Positions 16,945-25,606 of a stretch of 64,000 nucleotides of DNA are shown here, one piece after another. The stretch is from Micromonospora rhizosphaerae (GTDB lineage: Bacteria; Actinomycetota; Actinomycetes; Mycobacteriales; Micromonosporaceae). The number at the start of each line of letters is the position of its first letter. The stretch's first letter is position 1. The DNA lies in the NCBI RefSeq assembly GCF_900091465.1, contig NZ_FMHV01000002.1, positions 3,658,001-3,722,000 on the forward strand. Direction: 5' to 3'. The notes under the pieces were generated by a model that had not been told where the DNA came from, searched no databases, and was given only the letters and a program-made list of their open reading frames with translations. Made by a program: the position numbers and the translations under genes.

Positions 16945-17595
16945 TTGAATCTCGACAAGCTGATCACGAAGCACCTCACCCGCTACTTCGACCCGAGCAA
17001 GAGGATCCCGGAGGAGACGTTCCAGCAGCTGCTGCGTTACCTGCGCACCTCGCCGACGACGATCAACATCCAGCCGAACCGTTTCCACGTGCTGGAGACG
17101 CAGGATGGCAAGGACAAGCTCGCGGACGCACTGGTCGGCCGCTTCGCGGACAACGCGGAGAAGGTGCGCAACGCGTCGCACGCCATCGTCTTCACAACGC
17201 GCAAGGACATCCCCGACACGCACCTGCAGGAGATCTTCGAGAAGGAGCGCGCCGACGGGCGCTTCGCCGACCCGGAGATCCAGAAGGGATGGGAGGCGGG
17301 CGCCTCCAACTTCGTGGAGATCCAGACGGAGAACTATGGCGGGGACGTGCTCCACTGGCTTGAGAAGAACACCTACCTCGTCGTCGGCGCCACGATGATG
17401 GCCGCGGCATCCCTCGGGGTGGACGCGACGCCGCTCGAGGGCTTCGACCGCACGACCGTGGACGCGGCCTTCGACCTGACCGACACCGACTACACGACCA
17501 CGCTGCTTCTGGTGCTCGGCTACCCCGACGAGGCTCGGGTCTCCCGCCAGCCGGTCTCGCGGCTCGACGCGGAGAAGATCTTCACGCACATGTGA
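16945..17595 (+). CDS. Oxygen-insensitive NAD(P)H nitroreductase, NfsB-like
   Basis: 216-aa FMN enzyme of the nitroreductase/dihydropteridine reductase family. FMN-contact features are YLRTSPTTINIQPNRFHVLE at residues ~31-50, a VGATMMAAASLGVDATPLEG segment at ~150-169, and LLLVLGYPDEAR near the end. TTG at 16945 is the only start near the N-terminus; an AAAGAAAG stretch is upstream. It reduces nitroaromatics or quinones by two-electron steps. Middle gene of the TetR-controlled redox unit. Confidence 0.85.
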   Translation: MNLDKLITKHLTRYFDPSKRIPEETFQQLLRYLRTSPTTINIQPNRFHVLETQDGKDKLADALVGRFADNAEKVRNASHAIVFTTRKDIPDTHLQEIFEKERADGRFADPEIQKGWEAGASNFVEIQTENYGGDVLHWLEKNTYLVVGATMMAAASLGVDATPLEGFDRTTVDAAFDLTDTDYTTTLLLVLGYPDEARVSRQPVSRLDAEKIFTHM

Positions 17596-17715
17596 CGGAC
17601 GGGGCGGCCATCGGACCGCGGTGCCGGCCCCGTTCACTTCGACTCGGTTGCCCAGCGTCCGCACCTCCTCGACGGACGCCAGGCAATCGACCCTAAGGAC
17701 TTCGAGGAGGTCAAG

Positions 17716-18111
17716 ATGCAGATTGATAAGGCAGTGCAGGATCGAGCCGCGGCCCGCGCCGCCGAGCTTCCCGGCTCCGAGCACACACACCAGGTCACCG
17801 GCGACTGGGAGGTATGGAAAGTCGGCGGCAAGGTGTTCATGCTACAGACGTCCATGCCCGGCGAGCCCGTCGTGATCCTGAAAGCGGATCCATCCGACGC
17901 GGAGACGCTCCGCGCAGCTCACGCGAGCATCTCGCCCGGCTACCACATGAACAAGAAGCACTGGATCACGGTGCGGGCGGGTGCGGACGTCGAGCCCGCG
18001 CTTGTCGACAATCTCGTGACCGAGTCGTACCTCCTCGTCGTCGCCGGCCTGCCGAAGCAGAGCCGTCCCGTCGATCCCGCTTCGTTCCGCGTCCCGCCCT
18101 CCGCCGACTGA
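17716..18111 (+). CDS. MmcQ/YjbR family protein
   Basis: 131 aa, the usual size. YjbR-type features are a short helix followed by WEVWKVGGKVFML, VILKADPSDAETLRAAH, and the MNKKHWITVRAG signature near residue 75, then a SYLLVVAGLPK end. The fold resembles a double-wing DNA-binding module, but the role is not established. ATG at 17716 has GGAGG 5 nt upstream. Third gene of the redox unit. Confidence 0.82.
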   Translation: MQIDKAVQDRAAARAAELPGSEHTHQVTGDWEVWKVGGKVFMLQTSMPGEPVVILKADPSDAETLRAAHASISPGYHMNKKHWITVRAGADVEPALVDNLVTESYLLVVAGLPKQSRPVDPASFRVPPSAD

Positions 18112-18477
18112 TCACGCTGACGCCGACCGCGCACAGAGCGCTGTTGCCCCTCATCCGAGCAGCGCCCGCACCGGCGCATGGCGCCCTTGCGTGGCCGGGC
18201 CGCAACGACGAGGACCTCACCGTCGGCGTCCTCATCGAGGCACACGTCCTCGACGCGGCTGCTGGAGCATCCGCCCACGTGGCACGTCGGCCGCACCGAT
18301 GTCAGCAGGTTCGGGGGGCATTGGGACGCGCGCCGGCATTGGCCGCCTGAGCGGCCGGGAGGTTGGTCATGCGGGCGGGACCTCCGGAAGGTCCTGGCCA
18401 TGGACCAGGCCTGGCACAAGGGGGTGGCTGTTCGTCACCGCCCTGCTCATGGCCCGCGGCGCCCGGCGGGTGCGCTG
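18112..18477. other. 366 bp with no certain gene
   Basis: A plus-strand frame ends WLFVTALLMARGARRVR and its TGA overlaps the ATG at 18478 (TGATG). That could be the tail of a decayed membrane or phage protein, but the rest of the frame is not protein-like. Confidence 0.35.
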
Positions 18478-18738
18478 ATGGCCGCCGGGGGACGCAAGGC
18501 CTCGGCGGCCATGCCGCAGATGGGTTACACCTGCTACCTGTGCCCGGGCCAGCCCAGCGTCATCACCGGCGGCGACCCGGGTGACGAGCAGGCCGTCGAG
18601 AACGCCCGCAAGGAGTCGCGGACCCACCTCGACGAGCACGCCGAGCTCATCGCCGGCAACCGGGCCATCCGCCCGCTCGTGCAGGTCTCACCGCGGCTGC
18701 GCTCCGGGCCGACCGCCACCGCGCAGGCCGCCGCCTGA
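18478..18738 (+). CDS. Small hypothetical protein with C-x2-C...H-x3-H pattern
   Basis: 86 aa, not recognised. A CYLC pair at residues ~19-22 and HLDEH at ~50-54 give a spacing compatible with a single zinc site, though no known finger is matched. The rest is polar. It begins at a TGATG overlap and is followed 73 bp on by another small ORF in the same direction. The style is that of phage or integrative-element accessory genes. Confidence 0.45.
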   Translation: MAAGGRKASAAMPQMGYTCYLCPGQPSVITGGDPGDEQAVENARKESRTHLDEHAELIAGNRAIRPLVQVSPRLRSGPTATAQAAA

Positions 18739-18810
18739 CGGCCACCGTGGCGCCGGGCCCGCCCCGGCGCTCGCGGCGGCCGCGAGATCGGCGGGCCAGG
18801 AAGGGAAGTG

Positions 18811-19068
18811 ATGAGCACCCAGGGCAAGAGCGACACCCCCGACGAGTCCATCTACCGGCGGGCGATCGAGGCCGCCATCGAGGCGGATCCCGAGATCCGC
18901 AAGGACATGGAGGGGGCCGACGTCGACGCGATGGCGAAGGACCCGGCCTTTCGGGCCGCCGTCGACTTCGTGTGGCGCGAGCGCGGCAAGACCGTCGCCG
19001 TCACCCAGGTCATCGGCCACGTGCCGGCCGGCGGCACCATCCTCGGCTACCAGGCCGACCGGATCTGA
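18811..19068 (+). CDS. Small acidic hypothetical protein
   Basis: 85 aa, starting MSTQGKSDTPDES. Predicted helical, with AIEAAIEADPEIRKDMEGAD then AVDFVWRERGKTVAVTQVIG. No known domain. ATG at 18811 has AAGGGAAG just upstream. Probably co-transcribed with the ORF at 18478. Phage-like by size and context only. Confidence 0.5.
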   Translation: MSTQGKSDTPDESIYRRAIEAAIEADPEIRKDMEGADVDAMAKDPAFRAAVDFVWRERGKTVAVTQVIGHVPAGGTILGYQADRI

Positions 19069-19337
19069 CCGCCTCCGTCCCGCCTGGCAGCGCGCCGGGC
19101 GGGTGCGGTGGCCGCCAGAGGGGGCGCGCCAGACCCACGACGATCGCGCCAAACGGGTCGAAAAAGTCGACGAACGGGACGCCCACGGGGCGGCCGACTG
19201 CCCGGGAGCGGATCTAGGATCCAACCCTGATTGTGCGGACGTGGGATCCGGACCATGAGCGGACGTCGGGGCTGTGGCTGGTTCTGTCCGTGTCTCGGCC
19301 CGCGAATCGCGCTGCATGTCGTCAACGGGAGGATGAG

Positions 19338-21041
19338 ATGTACCGATCGGTGCGGTCCCGGTTCGCCGGGTGGCTGGCGGAGGCGCGGACGTCGGCCGCG
19401 GGGGCGCGACTGCCCGCCTCGGCGGCCGAGGTGATGGCCCTTGCCGCTCTGCTGCTGGCGGCGGTGGGAAACTCCCGCCTCTGGGCGCTTCTCCCGGCCG
19501 CTCTCGCGCTCGGTCTGCTGGCCTGGACGTGGCGTGAGGGTTCGGTGTCCGCCGAACCGTCCGTTGTGGCGCGCATCCTCCTGCTCGCCTGCGCGTACGT
19601 GCTCGGCGCGGTACACGGGAGTCTTGATCCCGCCTTGGCCGGTGGTGTCGCCGTCGCAGCCCTGGCGGTTCTCAGCGAGCCGCTGTTGGCGGCCGTGTCC
19701 GATGCTGTCTACCCCGTCTCGGCCAACCTGCCCGGAAGCGGCTCACGGCCTGACCGTAGGCCTAACACGAGCGGCGTCGCGCTGGTCAACGGTGGTGCGG
19801 TTCTCGTGGCACTGGTCTGCGCGTTCAACAACATCTCTGGGGTGATCGCGCTGGCGGCAGCCACCGCGGCGCTCGGGTTGGCCCTGTTCACCGGGTTGCA
19901 GGCCCTGACGCGGGTGCGGGCGCGGCGCAGCAGTGAGACGAAACTGCATGCCGCGCTGACCGCCTACGAGCCGGTCTTTCTCGTGCACTGGGACGCACCC
20001 GCCGGCACCGCCTACCAGCTCGCGATGTGGTTGCCCTACCTGGAACGCCTCGGCAAGAAGTTCTTTGTTCTGGTTCGCAGCCAAACCACCTTCCATGAGG
20101 TGGTGGGTCTCACGAAGGCCCCGGTGGTACTGCGGATGGGGCTGCACCAGCTTGACGATGTCATCTCCCCGTCGCTACGGGCAGCCTTTTACGTCAATAC
20201 CGCGACGATGAACAACCACGTTGTCCGGTATACAAACCTGACGCACATCCAGCTCAACCACGGCGACAGCGACAAGGTGCCGAGTCATAACCCGGTCTTC
20301 CGGGTCTACGACAAGAACTTCGTCGCCGGCCAGGCCGCGATCGACCGGTTCGCGGCCAACGGCGTAAGCATGCCCGCAGAGATGTTCACCATCGTCGGGC
20401 GGCCTCAGGTGGAGAACGTCGCCATCGCCACCGGGCCGATCGCCTCGGTCGCCAACCCTCGAGTCCTGTACGCGCCGACGTGGGCCGGCTTCTATGCCGA
20501 CTCCAACTATTCGTCGCTGCTCGTCGGCTACGACATCGTCAAGGCGCTCGTCGCTCGAGGGTGCAGCGTGGTCTTCCGACCGCATCCATACAGCCGGCGG
20601 TCCGCCGAGTTGACCCGCGAGTGTGAGCGCATCCGGACGCTGCTGGCTGGCGACCGCCGGGCGAGCGGACGGCCACACGTCTTCGGAGCCGAGGCTGAGG
20701 TGGCGATGACGGTCGCGGACTGCTTCAACGCGTCGGACGCGATGGTGTCGGATGTATCGAGCGTGGTGGCGGAGTACCTGTACTCGGAGAAGCCCTTCGT
20801 GATGGTTGCCGTCTCGGTGCCGGCGGACCAGTTCCCGGCGGCGTTCCCGATTGCGCGGGCGGGCTACGTGATCGATGCGTACCGCGGCCGGCTGCAGGGA
20901 CTCGACGCCGCCCTCGACGACCTCCTCGGCAGCGACCCCCTCGCCGCTACGCGCCGCGAACTCAAGAAGTACTACCTTGGGGACATTCCGGCAGACCGCT
21001 ACGCGCAGCGCTTCCTCGACGAGGCCTCGCGCTACCTCTGA
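19338..21041 (+). CDS. Membrane-anchored CDP-glycerol:poly(glycerophosphate) glycerophosphotransferase-like protein
   Basis: 567 aa. The first ~230 residues hold about five hydrophobic segments (e.g. VMALAALLLAAVG, LVALVCAFNNISGVIALAAA). The C-terminal ~330 residues match the TagF/TarF glycerophosphotransferase domain: LNHGDSDKVPSHNPVF, VFRPHPYSRRSAEL and the nucleotide-site motif VSDVSSVVAEYLYSEKPFVM. It would add glycerophosphate units to a teichoic-acid-like or glycan acceptor at the inner membrane face. ATG at 19338 has GGAGG 6 nt upstream. Stands alone and is followed by a strong hairpin. Confidence 0.8.
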   Translation: MYRSVRSRFAGWLAEARTSAAGARLPASAAEVMALAALLLAAVGNSRLWALLPAALALGLLAWTWREGSVSAEPSVVARILLLACAYVLGAVHGSLDPALAGGVAVAALAVLSEPLLAAVSDAVYPVSANLPGSGSRPDRRPNTSGVALVNGGAVLVALVCAFNNISGVIALAAATAALGLALFTGLQALTRVRARRSSETKLHAALTAYEPVFLVHWDAPAGTAYQLAMWLPYLERLGKKFFVLVRSQTTFHEVVGLTKAPVVLRMGLHQLDDVISPSLRAAFYVNTATMNNHVVRYTNLTHIQLNHGDSDKVPSHNPVFRVYDKNFVAGQAAIDRFAANGVSMPAEMFTIVGRPQVENVAIATGPIASVANPRVLYAPTWAGFYADSNYSSLLVGYDIVKALVARGCSVVFRPHPYSRRSAELTRECERIRTLLAGDRRASGRPHVFGAEAEVAMTVADCFNASDAMVSDVSSVVAEYLYSEKPFVMVAVSVPADQFPAAFPIARAGYVIDAYRGRLQGLDAALDDLLGSDPLAATRRELKKYYLGDIPADRYAQRFLDEASRYL

Positions 21042-21062
21042 TCCTGCGAGCGGCCTCGCCGT

Positions 21063-21103
21063 GATCGGCTCCGGTTTCAGCGCCTGCTGTACCGGAGCCG
21101 ATC
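21063..21103 (+). terminator. Rho-independent-like terminator
   Basis: 13-bp perfect stem GATCGGCTCCGGT/ACCGGAGCCGATC with a 15-nt loop, followed by GTTTGT. It lies 20 bp after the glycerophosphotransferase stop. Confidence 0.75.
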
Positions 21104-21251
21104 GTTTGTGACGCGGCCACGCCGCCCCGGATCAGTGCCGAGCTGCCCGGTCGCGGGTACGTGGAACGGCGGTGGGCGTCCTCGGAATGCTGCTGCAGTC
21201 GATCCCGCCACCCGACTGGAGACGCCGGGATGCGCGGTGCCGACTGTCGAG

Positions 21252-21722
21252 TCAGTCGTTGAGGTCGGTGATGCGTTGGGCGTGGCGGGTCTGCATCTGG
21301 TATCCCTCGACCAGGAAATCGTGAATGATCGTGAGTTCCTCGATGGTGCGGCGGGACAGGCGCCGGTGCGCCTCCACTCCGAGGGGTCCCCAGATCTTTT
21401 CAGAAGCGGTCTGGGCGGCCGGTGTGGGTTCGATGGTGACGCGGCGGCGATCGCTGACGTCGCGGATGCGGTGGGCGTAGCCGGCGCGGACGAGCCGGTC
21501 GACAGCGGCGGTGATGGCGCCGGGGCTCAGTCCGACGGATTCGGCGAGTTGGCCGGCGGTCATGGCTCCTGCCCGCTCCAGGATGCCCAGGCAGCGTAGG
21601 TCGGTGCGGTTGAGGCCCAGGCGCGTGGCGGCGGTCTCGTCGATCTGGTCGGTGGCGTCCTGGAACGCGGCGACCGCCTGCATGACCGTGGCGATCAGGT
21701 CACCTTTCTGCTGATTCGACAC
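21252..21722 (-). CDS. MarR-family transcriptional regulator
   Basis: 156 aa. Winged HTH: LNRTDLRCLGILERAGAMTA, then LAESVGLSPGAITAAVDRLV and the wing AHRIRDVSDRRRVTIEPTPA. GTG at 21722 has AAAGG 5 nt upstream. The divergent FAD monooxygenase starts 60 bp away, and the spacer between them is unusually A/T-rich (CTAAAATATC). It likely represses the monooxygenase gene in a ligand-dependent way. Confidence 0.85.
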   Translation of the reverse strand: MSNQQKGDLIATVMQAVAAFQDATDQIDETAATRLGLNRTDLRCLGILERAGAMTAGQLAESVGLSPGAITAAVDRLVRAGYAHRIRDVSDRRRVTIEPTPAAQTASEKIWGPLGVEAHRRLSRRTIEELTIIHDFLVEGYQMQTRHAQRITDLND

Positions 21723-21782
21723 GTGAACCTTTCGATGACTAAAATATCTGTGCCTTGAAGGGATTCTAACTGGAGAGCGGTG

Positions 21783-23054
21783 ATGGGTATGAAGGTTGTG
21801 GTGATCGGTGGCGGGATCGGCGGGCTGGCCCTAGCCCAAGGGTTAAACAAGGCCGGGCTCGAGGTCGCCGTGTTTGAGCGGGACCGCACCCCGACCGAGC
21901 GGATGCAGGGCTACCGTGTGCACATCAACCGGGCGGGCAGCAGGGCCCTGCACGCCTGCCTGCCACCGCAGCTGTTCGACGCGTTCGTGGCCACCGCCGC
22001 CGCGCCCAACCCGCGGGCCGGGATCGGGATGTACGACCACCGGCTGCGTGAGTTGATCTGGTTCGACGCCGCCGGGGACGCCACCAAGGACCCGGTGGAA
22101 AGCGACAAGTCGGTTAGCCGGATCTCGCTGCGGCAGGTGTTGCTGGTCGGGCTCGACGACGTGGTGCGCTTCGGCAAGACGTTCACCCACTACGAGGTCA
22201 ACCCGGACGGCACGGTGACCGCCCACTTCGGCGACGGGACCTCCGAGTCGGGCGACGTTCTGGTCGGCGCCGACGGCGGCAGCTCCCGGGTCCGCCAGCA
22301 GTACCTGCCAAACGCGCCACGGGTGGACACCGGCGTCATTGGCATTCAGGGCAAGGTCTGGCTGACCGAGACCAGCCGCGCAAGTCTGCCGGCCCGGTTG
22401 GCAGACGGCCCGGCGATGGTCGTCGGTTCGGGTGGCTACGGCATGTTCCTGGCCATCCACGAGTTCCCTCCGCTGCCCGCCGAGCTTGCCGGCATCGTTG
22501 GCGCCAAGGCGGGAAACCAGCGCGACTACCTGATGTGGGGACTGCTCGCCCGGCGCGGCAAGTTCCCCGCCGACCTCGATCGGCTGGATGATTCCGGCTT
22601 GGCCGCGCTCGCCTCGGATCGCATCGCCGAATGGCATCCCGCCGTTCGTAACCTGGTCGCTGCCACAGACCTGGAGACCGTGCTGCTCACCCCGATTCGC
22701 ACCTCCACCCAGGCGGATGCCTGGCCGGCCAGCACGGTCACCCTGCTCGGCGACGCCATCCACAGCATGCCGCCCACCGCCGGAGTTGGCGCAAACACCG
22801 CCTTGCGCGACGCGCAACTACTCACCGGCAACCTGTCTCGGGCTGCCGTCGGTGAAATACCACTGCTGGACGCGATCGCCGACTACGAAACCCGCATGCG
22901 GGAGTACGGGTACGCCGCCGTGCGCGCCTCTACGGCCAACCTACGCCGCCAGCAGCGCACCGAGAACCCGCTGGCCCTGGCCGGGATGAAACTTGCCCTG
23001 CGTGTGCTCAACAACATCCCGGCCGCCAAGCGGCGCGCCCTCGCCGAGCCCTGA
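21783..23054 (+). CDS. FAD-dependent monooxygenase
   Basis: 423-aa group A flavoprotein hydroxylase. It has VVVIGGGIGGLALAQGL at the N-terminus, an ERD acidic end of the Rossmann fold, DVLVGADGGSSRVR near residue 160, and LLGDAIHSMPPTAGVGAN near 320. It resembles TetX-like and polyketide-tailoring hydroxylases; tetracycline inactivation is possible but not shown. ATG at 21783 has GGAG 7 nt upstream. Controlled by the divergent MarR gene. Confidence 0.85.
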   Translation: MGMKVVVIGGGIGGLALAQGLNKAGLEVAVFERDRTPTERMQGYRVHINRAGSRALHACLPPQLFDAFVATAAAPNPRAGIGMYDHRLRELIWFDAAGDATKDPVESDKSVSRISLRQVLLVGLDDVVRFGKTFTHYEVNPDGTVTAHFGDGTSESGDVLVGADGGSSRVRQQYLPNAPRVDTGVIGIQGKVWLTETSRASLPARLADGPAMVVGSGGYGMFLAIHEFPPLPAELAGIVGAKAGNQRDYLMWGLLARRGKFPADLDRLDDSGLAALASDRIAEWHPAVRNLVAATDLETVLLTPIRTSTQADAWPASTVTLLGDAIHSMPPTAGVGANTALRDAQLLTGNLSRAAVGEIPLLDAIADYETRMREYGYAAVRASTANLRRQQRTENPLALAGMKLALRVLNNIPAAKRRALAEP

Positions 23055-23494
23055 CCTGCCGGCGCCGGCGCCGCCTCGGCGCGGTCGCGATCCGGTCTCT
23101 TTGCACAGACGGCGCGGCGCGTATCTGGCCAAGTTGGACAGTTCCTTGCTGCGAAGCTTGCGCATCTGCGGCACTACAGCCGAGCGCCGCCGAGGCTAAC
23201 CCGCAATCCTTCGACCTCACCGAGCCAGCCGCGGTTCGACGTCACGGACGGGACGCGGATCAATCTGCTCGCGCTAGTACCGCTGCACGCGGCCGAGATC
23301 ATCCTCAGGTGGCGCAGGGCACGGACGCGCAACTCGGCGCGCCGTCCCGCGTCGCTCGTCTCGGCACTCGACCGGGGCGGAGTCAGCGAGCAACTGACGC
23401 GACCGGACCGTCGCTCGCGTGATACCGAATGCACGCTCATGTCGATGTGATGCGCCTCGAAGCCATCCCGAGCGCTGGGCATTAGATTCACCCC
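23055..23494. other. 440 bp without a recognisable gene
   Basis: No frame gives a family match. The SRPBCC promoter must lie near its end. A GCCGGCGCCGGCG run right after the monooxygenase stop could form a weak hairpin. Confidence 0.4.
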
Positions 23495-23953
23495 ATGTAC
23501 TCGACCCGGGTATCCCAACTCGTCAAGGCACCGCGCTCGGCCGTCTATTGGGCACTGCTGGACCCGGCTGCGGTCGCCAAGTGGCGGGTGCCCACCGGCA
23601 TGAGCGGCCACGTGCACGAGTTCGACGCGCGCGAGGGGGGCTCGTTGCGCGTCTCGCTCACCTACGAGGCGCCGGACAAAACTGGCAAGTCGATGGCACA
23701 CACCGACAGCTACCACGGCCACTTCGTCAAGATCGTGCCCGACCAGCAGGTGGTCGAGGTCGTCGAGTTCGAGACCGACGATCCCGCGCTTCGCGGCGCG
23801 ATGACCATGACCACGACGCTCACCGACGTGGACGGCGGCACCGAAGTCGTCGTCGTGCATGACGGCATTCCCGACGCGATCCCGGCCGAAGACAACGAGA
23901 CGGGTACGCGGATGGCCCTGGCGAACCTCGCCAGACTCGTCGAAGCGGGCTAG
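23495..23953 (+). CDS. SRPBCC (AHSA1/START-like) family protein
   Basis: 152 aa. A helix-grip fold is suggested by VSQLVKAPRSAVYWALLDPA at the N-terminus, then KWRVPTGMSGHVHEFDAREG, TTTLTDVDGGTEVVVVHDG, and a C-terminal helix ALANLARLVEA. Members bind hydrophobic ligands. Stands alone with no operon partner. Confidence 0.82.
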   Translation: MYSTRVSQLVKAPRSAVYWALLDPAAVAKWRVPTGMSGHVHEFDAREGGSLRVSLTYEAPDKTGKSMAHTDSYHGHFVKIVPDQQVVEVVEFETDDPALRGAMTMTTTLTDVDGGTEVVVVHDGIPDAIPAEDNETGTRMALANLARLVEAG

Positions 23954-24019
23954 CGCCGCCCATGCCGCTGATGGTGCGCGGCTGACGTGCCGAGGACCGG
24001 GCAGTCGGTCCGACGTCGA

Positions 24020-24805
24020 TCAAGCCTTCCGTTTCGCGCCTGTCTCCAGGGCGTCGAGGTCCCGTTCGGCGAACTGCCGGTGGTGCCACTCCTCGTTCAG
24101 GACGATCAGCAGGCACTCGCGTACCGGGAAGCTTTCCGGCGGCGGCCAGCCGGTCCCCTCGACCGGCTCGGTGCGGCTGGCCAGGGACTCGTCGGTCAGG
24201 CCGTTGACCACCATGCGCACGGTCGCCATCCGGTCGCCGCGCAGAGCCAGGATCTCGTCGAGCGAGGGACGGGCCTCACGGTCCCGCGGGATCCCCGGGG
24301 TGTCCGGCATCTCGTCCCACGGCAGGTCGAGCGGGTCCCACGGCGAGGGGTCGCGGAGGATGGCCCGCCGCACCCACGCGTCGGTGGCGAACACCAGGTG
24401 GCGCAGGGTCTCGATGAACGACCACTCGCCGTTCACCGAGTCGTGCAGTTGCCCGGGGTCCAGGCCGCGAGCCCGCTCGACGGTGCCGTCCCAGAGCCGC
24501 TCGACGATGCCCCACGCTTCCCGGAAGCCGTCGGGGTCGGTGGGGCGCATCCTGGCTCGGACGGGGTCGCGCCGGTCGAGCTCCGCGTTGACGAGAGGCG
24601 CGACGTCGACCCCGTTGAGCACAAGGTTTTGGATCTCACCGTCGATCCGGACGTCGACCAGCTCGACGCCGCGCATCACCACCCCGCTCAAGTCGACGCC
24701 GCGGAACCGGGCGCGGGAGAGGTCGACGGCACGGAACTCGGCATCGGTCAGGTCGACACGCTCGAAACGCGAGCCGCTCAGGTTGTCCCCCGTGAAGTCA
24801 GCCAT
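24020..24805 (-). CDS. Pentapeptide-repeat plus DinB-domain protein
   Basis: 261 aa with two modules. Residues ~1-60 are pentapeptide-like repeats: NLSGSRFERVDLTDAEFRAV, then DLSRARFRGVDLSGVVMRGV. Residues ~80-255 are a DinB/DfsB-type four-helix bundle: FREAWGIVERLWDGTVERAR, GEWSFIETLRHLVFATDAWV (metal-ligand histidine), and LNEEWHHRQFAERDLDAL (histidine pair). DinB enzymes are metal-dependent, often bacillithiol/mycothiol transferases. ATG at 24805 lies 6 nt after TAGAGT, so it may be leaderless. No partner genes. Confidence 0.8.
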   Translation of the reverse strand: MADFTGDNLSGSRFERVDLTDAEFRAVDLSRARFRGVDLSGVVMRGVELVDVRIDGEIQNLVLNGVDVAPLVNAELDRRDPVRARMRPTDPDGFREAWGIVERLWDGTVERARGLDPGQLHDSVNGEWSFIETLRHLVFATDAWVRRAILRDPSPWDPLDLPWDEMPDTPGIPRDREARPSLDEILALRGDRMATVRMVVNGLTDESLASRTEPVEGTGWPPPESFPVRECLLIVLNEEWHHRQFAERDLDALETGAKRKA

Positions 24806-24994
24806 GGCCGGACTCTAGTCGCACCAGGCGAGAGGCCGCCGCCGTCGCGAGCCTGGCCAAGACGAGCTGCACTCTCTACGCCGTCCCGTTGACATCCGGA
24901 CATGCCGCTGACAACGGGCGGCACCCGACGATCCGGCCAGCGGGGCGTTAGTCAGGCGCTGCCCGGGGGCAGGTGGGGGCACTATCGTTCTGGC

Positions 24995-25492
24995 GTGCAC
25001 ATCCGTTTTGACGTCCCAGCTGATCCCGCCTACCCAGGCCGCGTGGCCGCTGCGCTCAGCAGTGTTCGGCTGCGCAAGTACGGTTTTATCGGCGCGGTGC
25101 TGGCGGCGGTCGGGGCGATCGGTTTCGCCGTCTCGCGGGGGTTCGCGTGGGGCGACCGGATCTCGCCGCTGTGCATAGCGATGGTCGTGGGTGGCGTGCT
25201 GTCGATGCTGTACTCGCCGTGGGTGCGGTTGCGCGCCCGGCGCCGCTCCAGTCGCTACGCTGTCGAGGGCGCCTACGACATCACCGACGACAACATCATG
25301 ATGCGCAGCGGCTCGGAGTCCGGCGGCATCGCCTGGGACGGGGTCGCCCAGGTAAGGGACACCCCTGAGTTCTGGATCGTGTACGTCGGCCGGATGCCAG
25401 CGACCGTGATCCCACGCCGCTTGATGTCCGCCGAGGACGCCGAGACGTTGCGAGCCTATATGGCCAAACGTGGGCTGCTTCAGCTTCGGTGA
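24995..25492 (+). CDS. YcxB-like membrane protein
   Basis: 165 aa. Two adjacent transmembrane helices (YGFIGAVLAAVGAIGFAV and LCIAMVVGGVLSMLYSPWV) are followed by a cytosolic PH-like domain with YDITDDNIMMRSGSESGGIA, WDGVAQVRDTPEFWIVYVG and IPRRLMSAEDAETLRAYMA. This is the YcxB layout. GTG at 24995 is chosen because upstream in-frame codons are not protein-like; there is no Shine-Dalgarno site, so it may be leaderless. Function unknown. Confidence 0.65.
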   Translation: MHIRFDVPADPAYPGRVAAALSSVRLRKYGFIGAVLAAVGAIGFAVSRGFAWGDRISPLCIAMVVGGVLSMLYSPWVRLRARRRSSRYAVEGAYDITDDNIMMRSGSESGGIAWDGVAQVRDTPEFWIVYVGRMPATVIPRRLMSAEDAETLRAYMAKRGLLQLR

Positions 25493-25606
25493 ACTCATTT
25501 GCCGCCGACCGGGCGTGGCTCTCAGTAGTTCATCGCTGGGGCAGAGCGTCCGGACGCGCCCGATGAGTGTCAATCATTGCTGAGAGTGCAACCGAACCTG
25601 GCCTGG

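Noticed and set aside
18191..18478. Plus-strand ORF ending WLFVTALLMARGARRVR
   Set aside because: Only the last ~17 residues look protein-like; the rest is Arg/Gly/Pro-rich and lacks any start signal.
21783..23054. Calling the FAD monooxygenase a tetracycline-inactivating TetX
   Set aside because: Overall layout matches, but the class is broad and no residue here decides the substrate.
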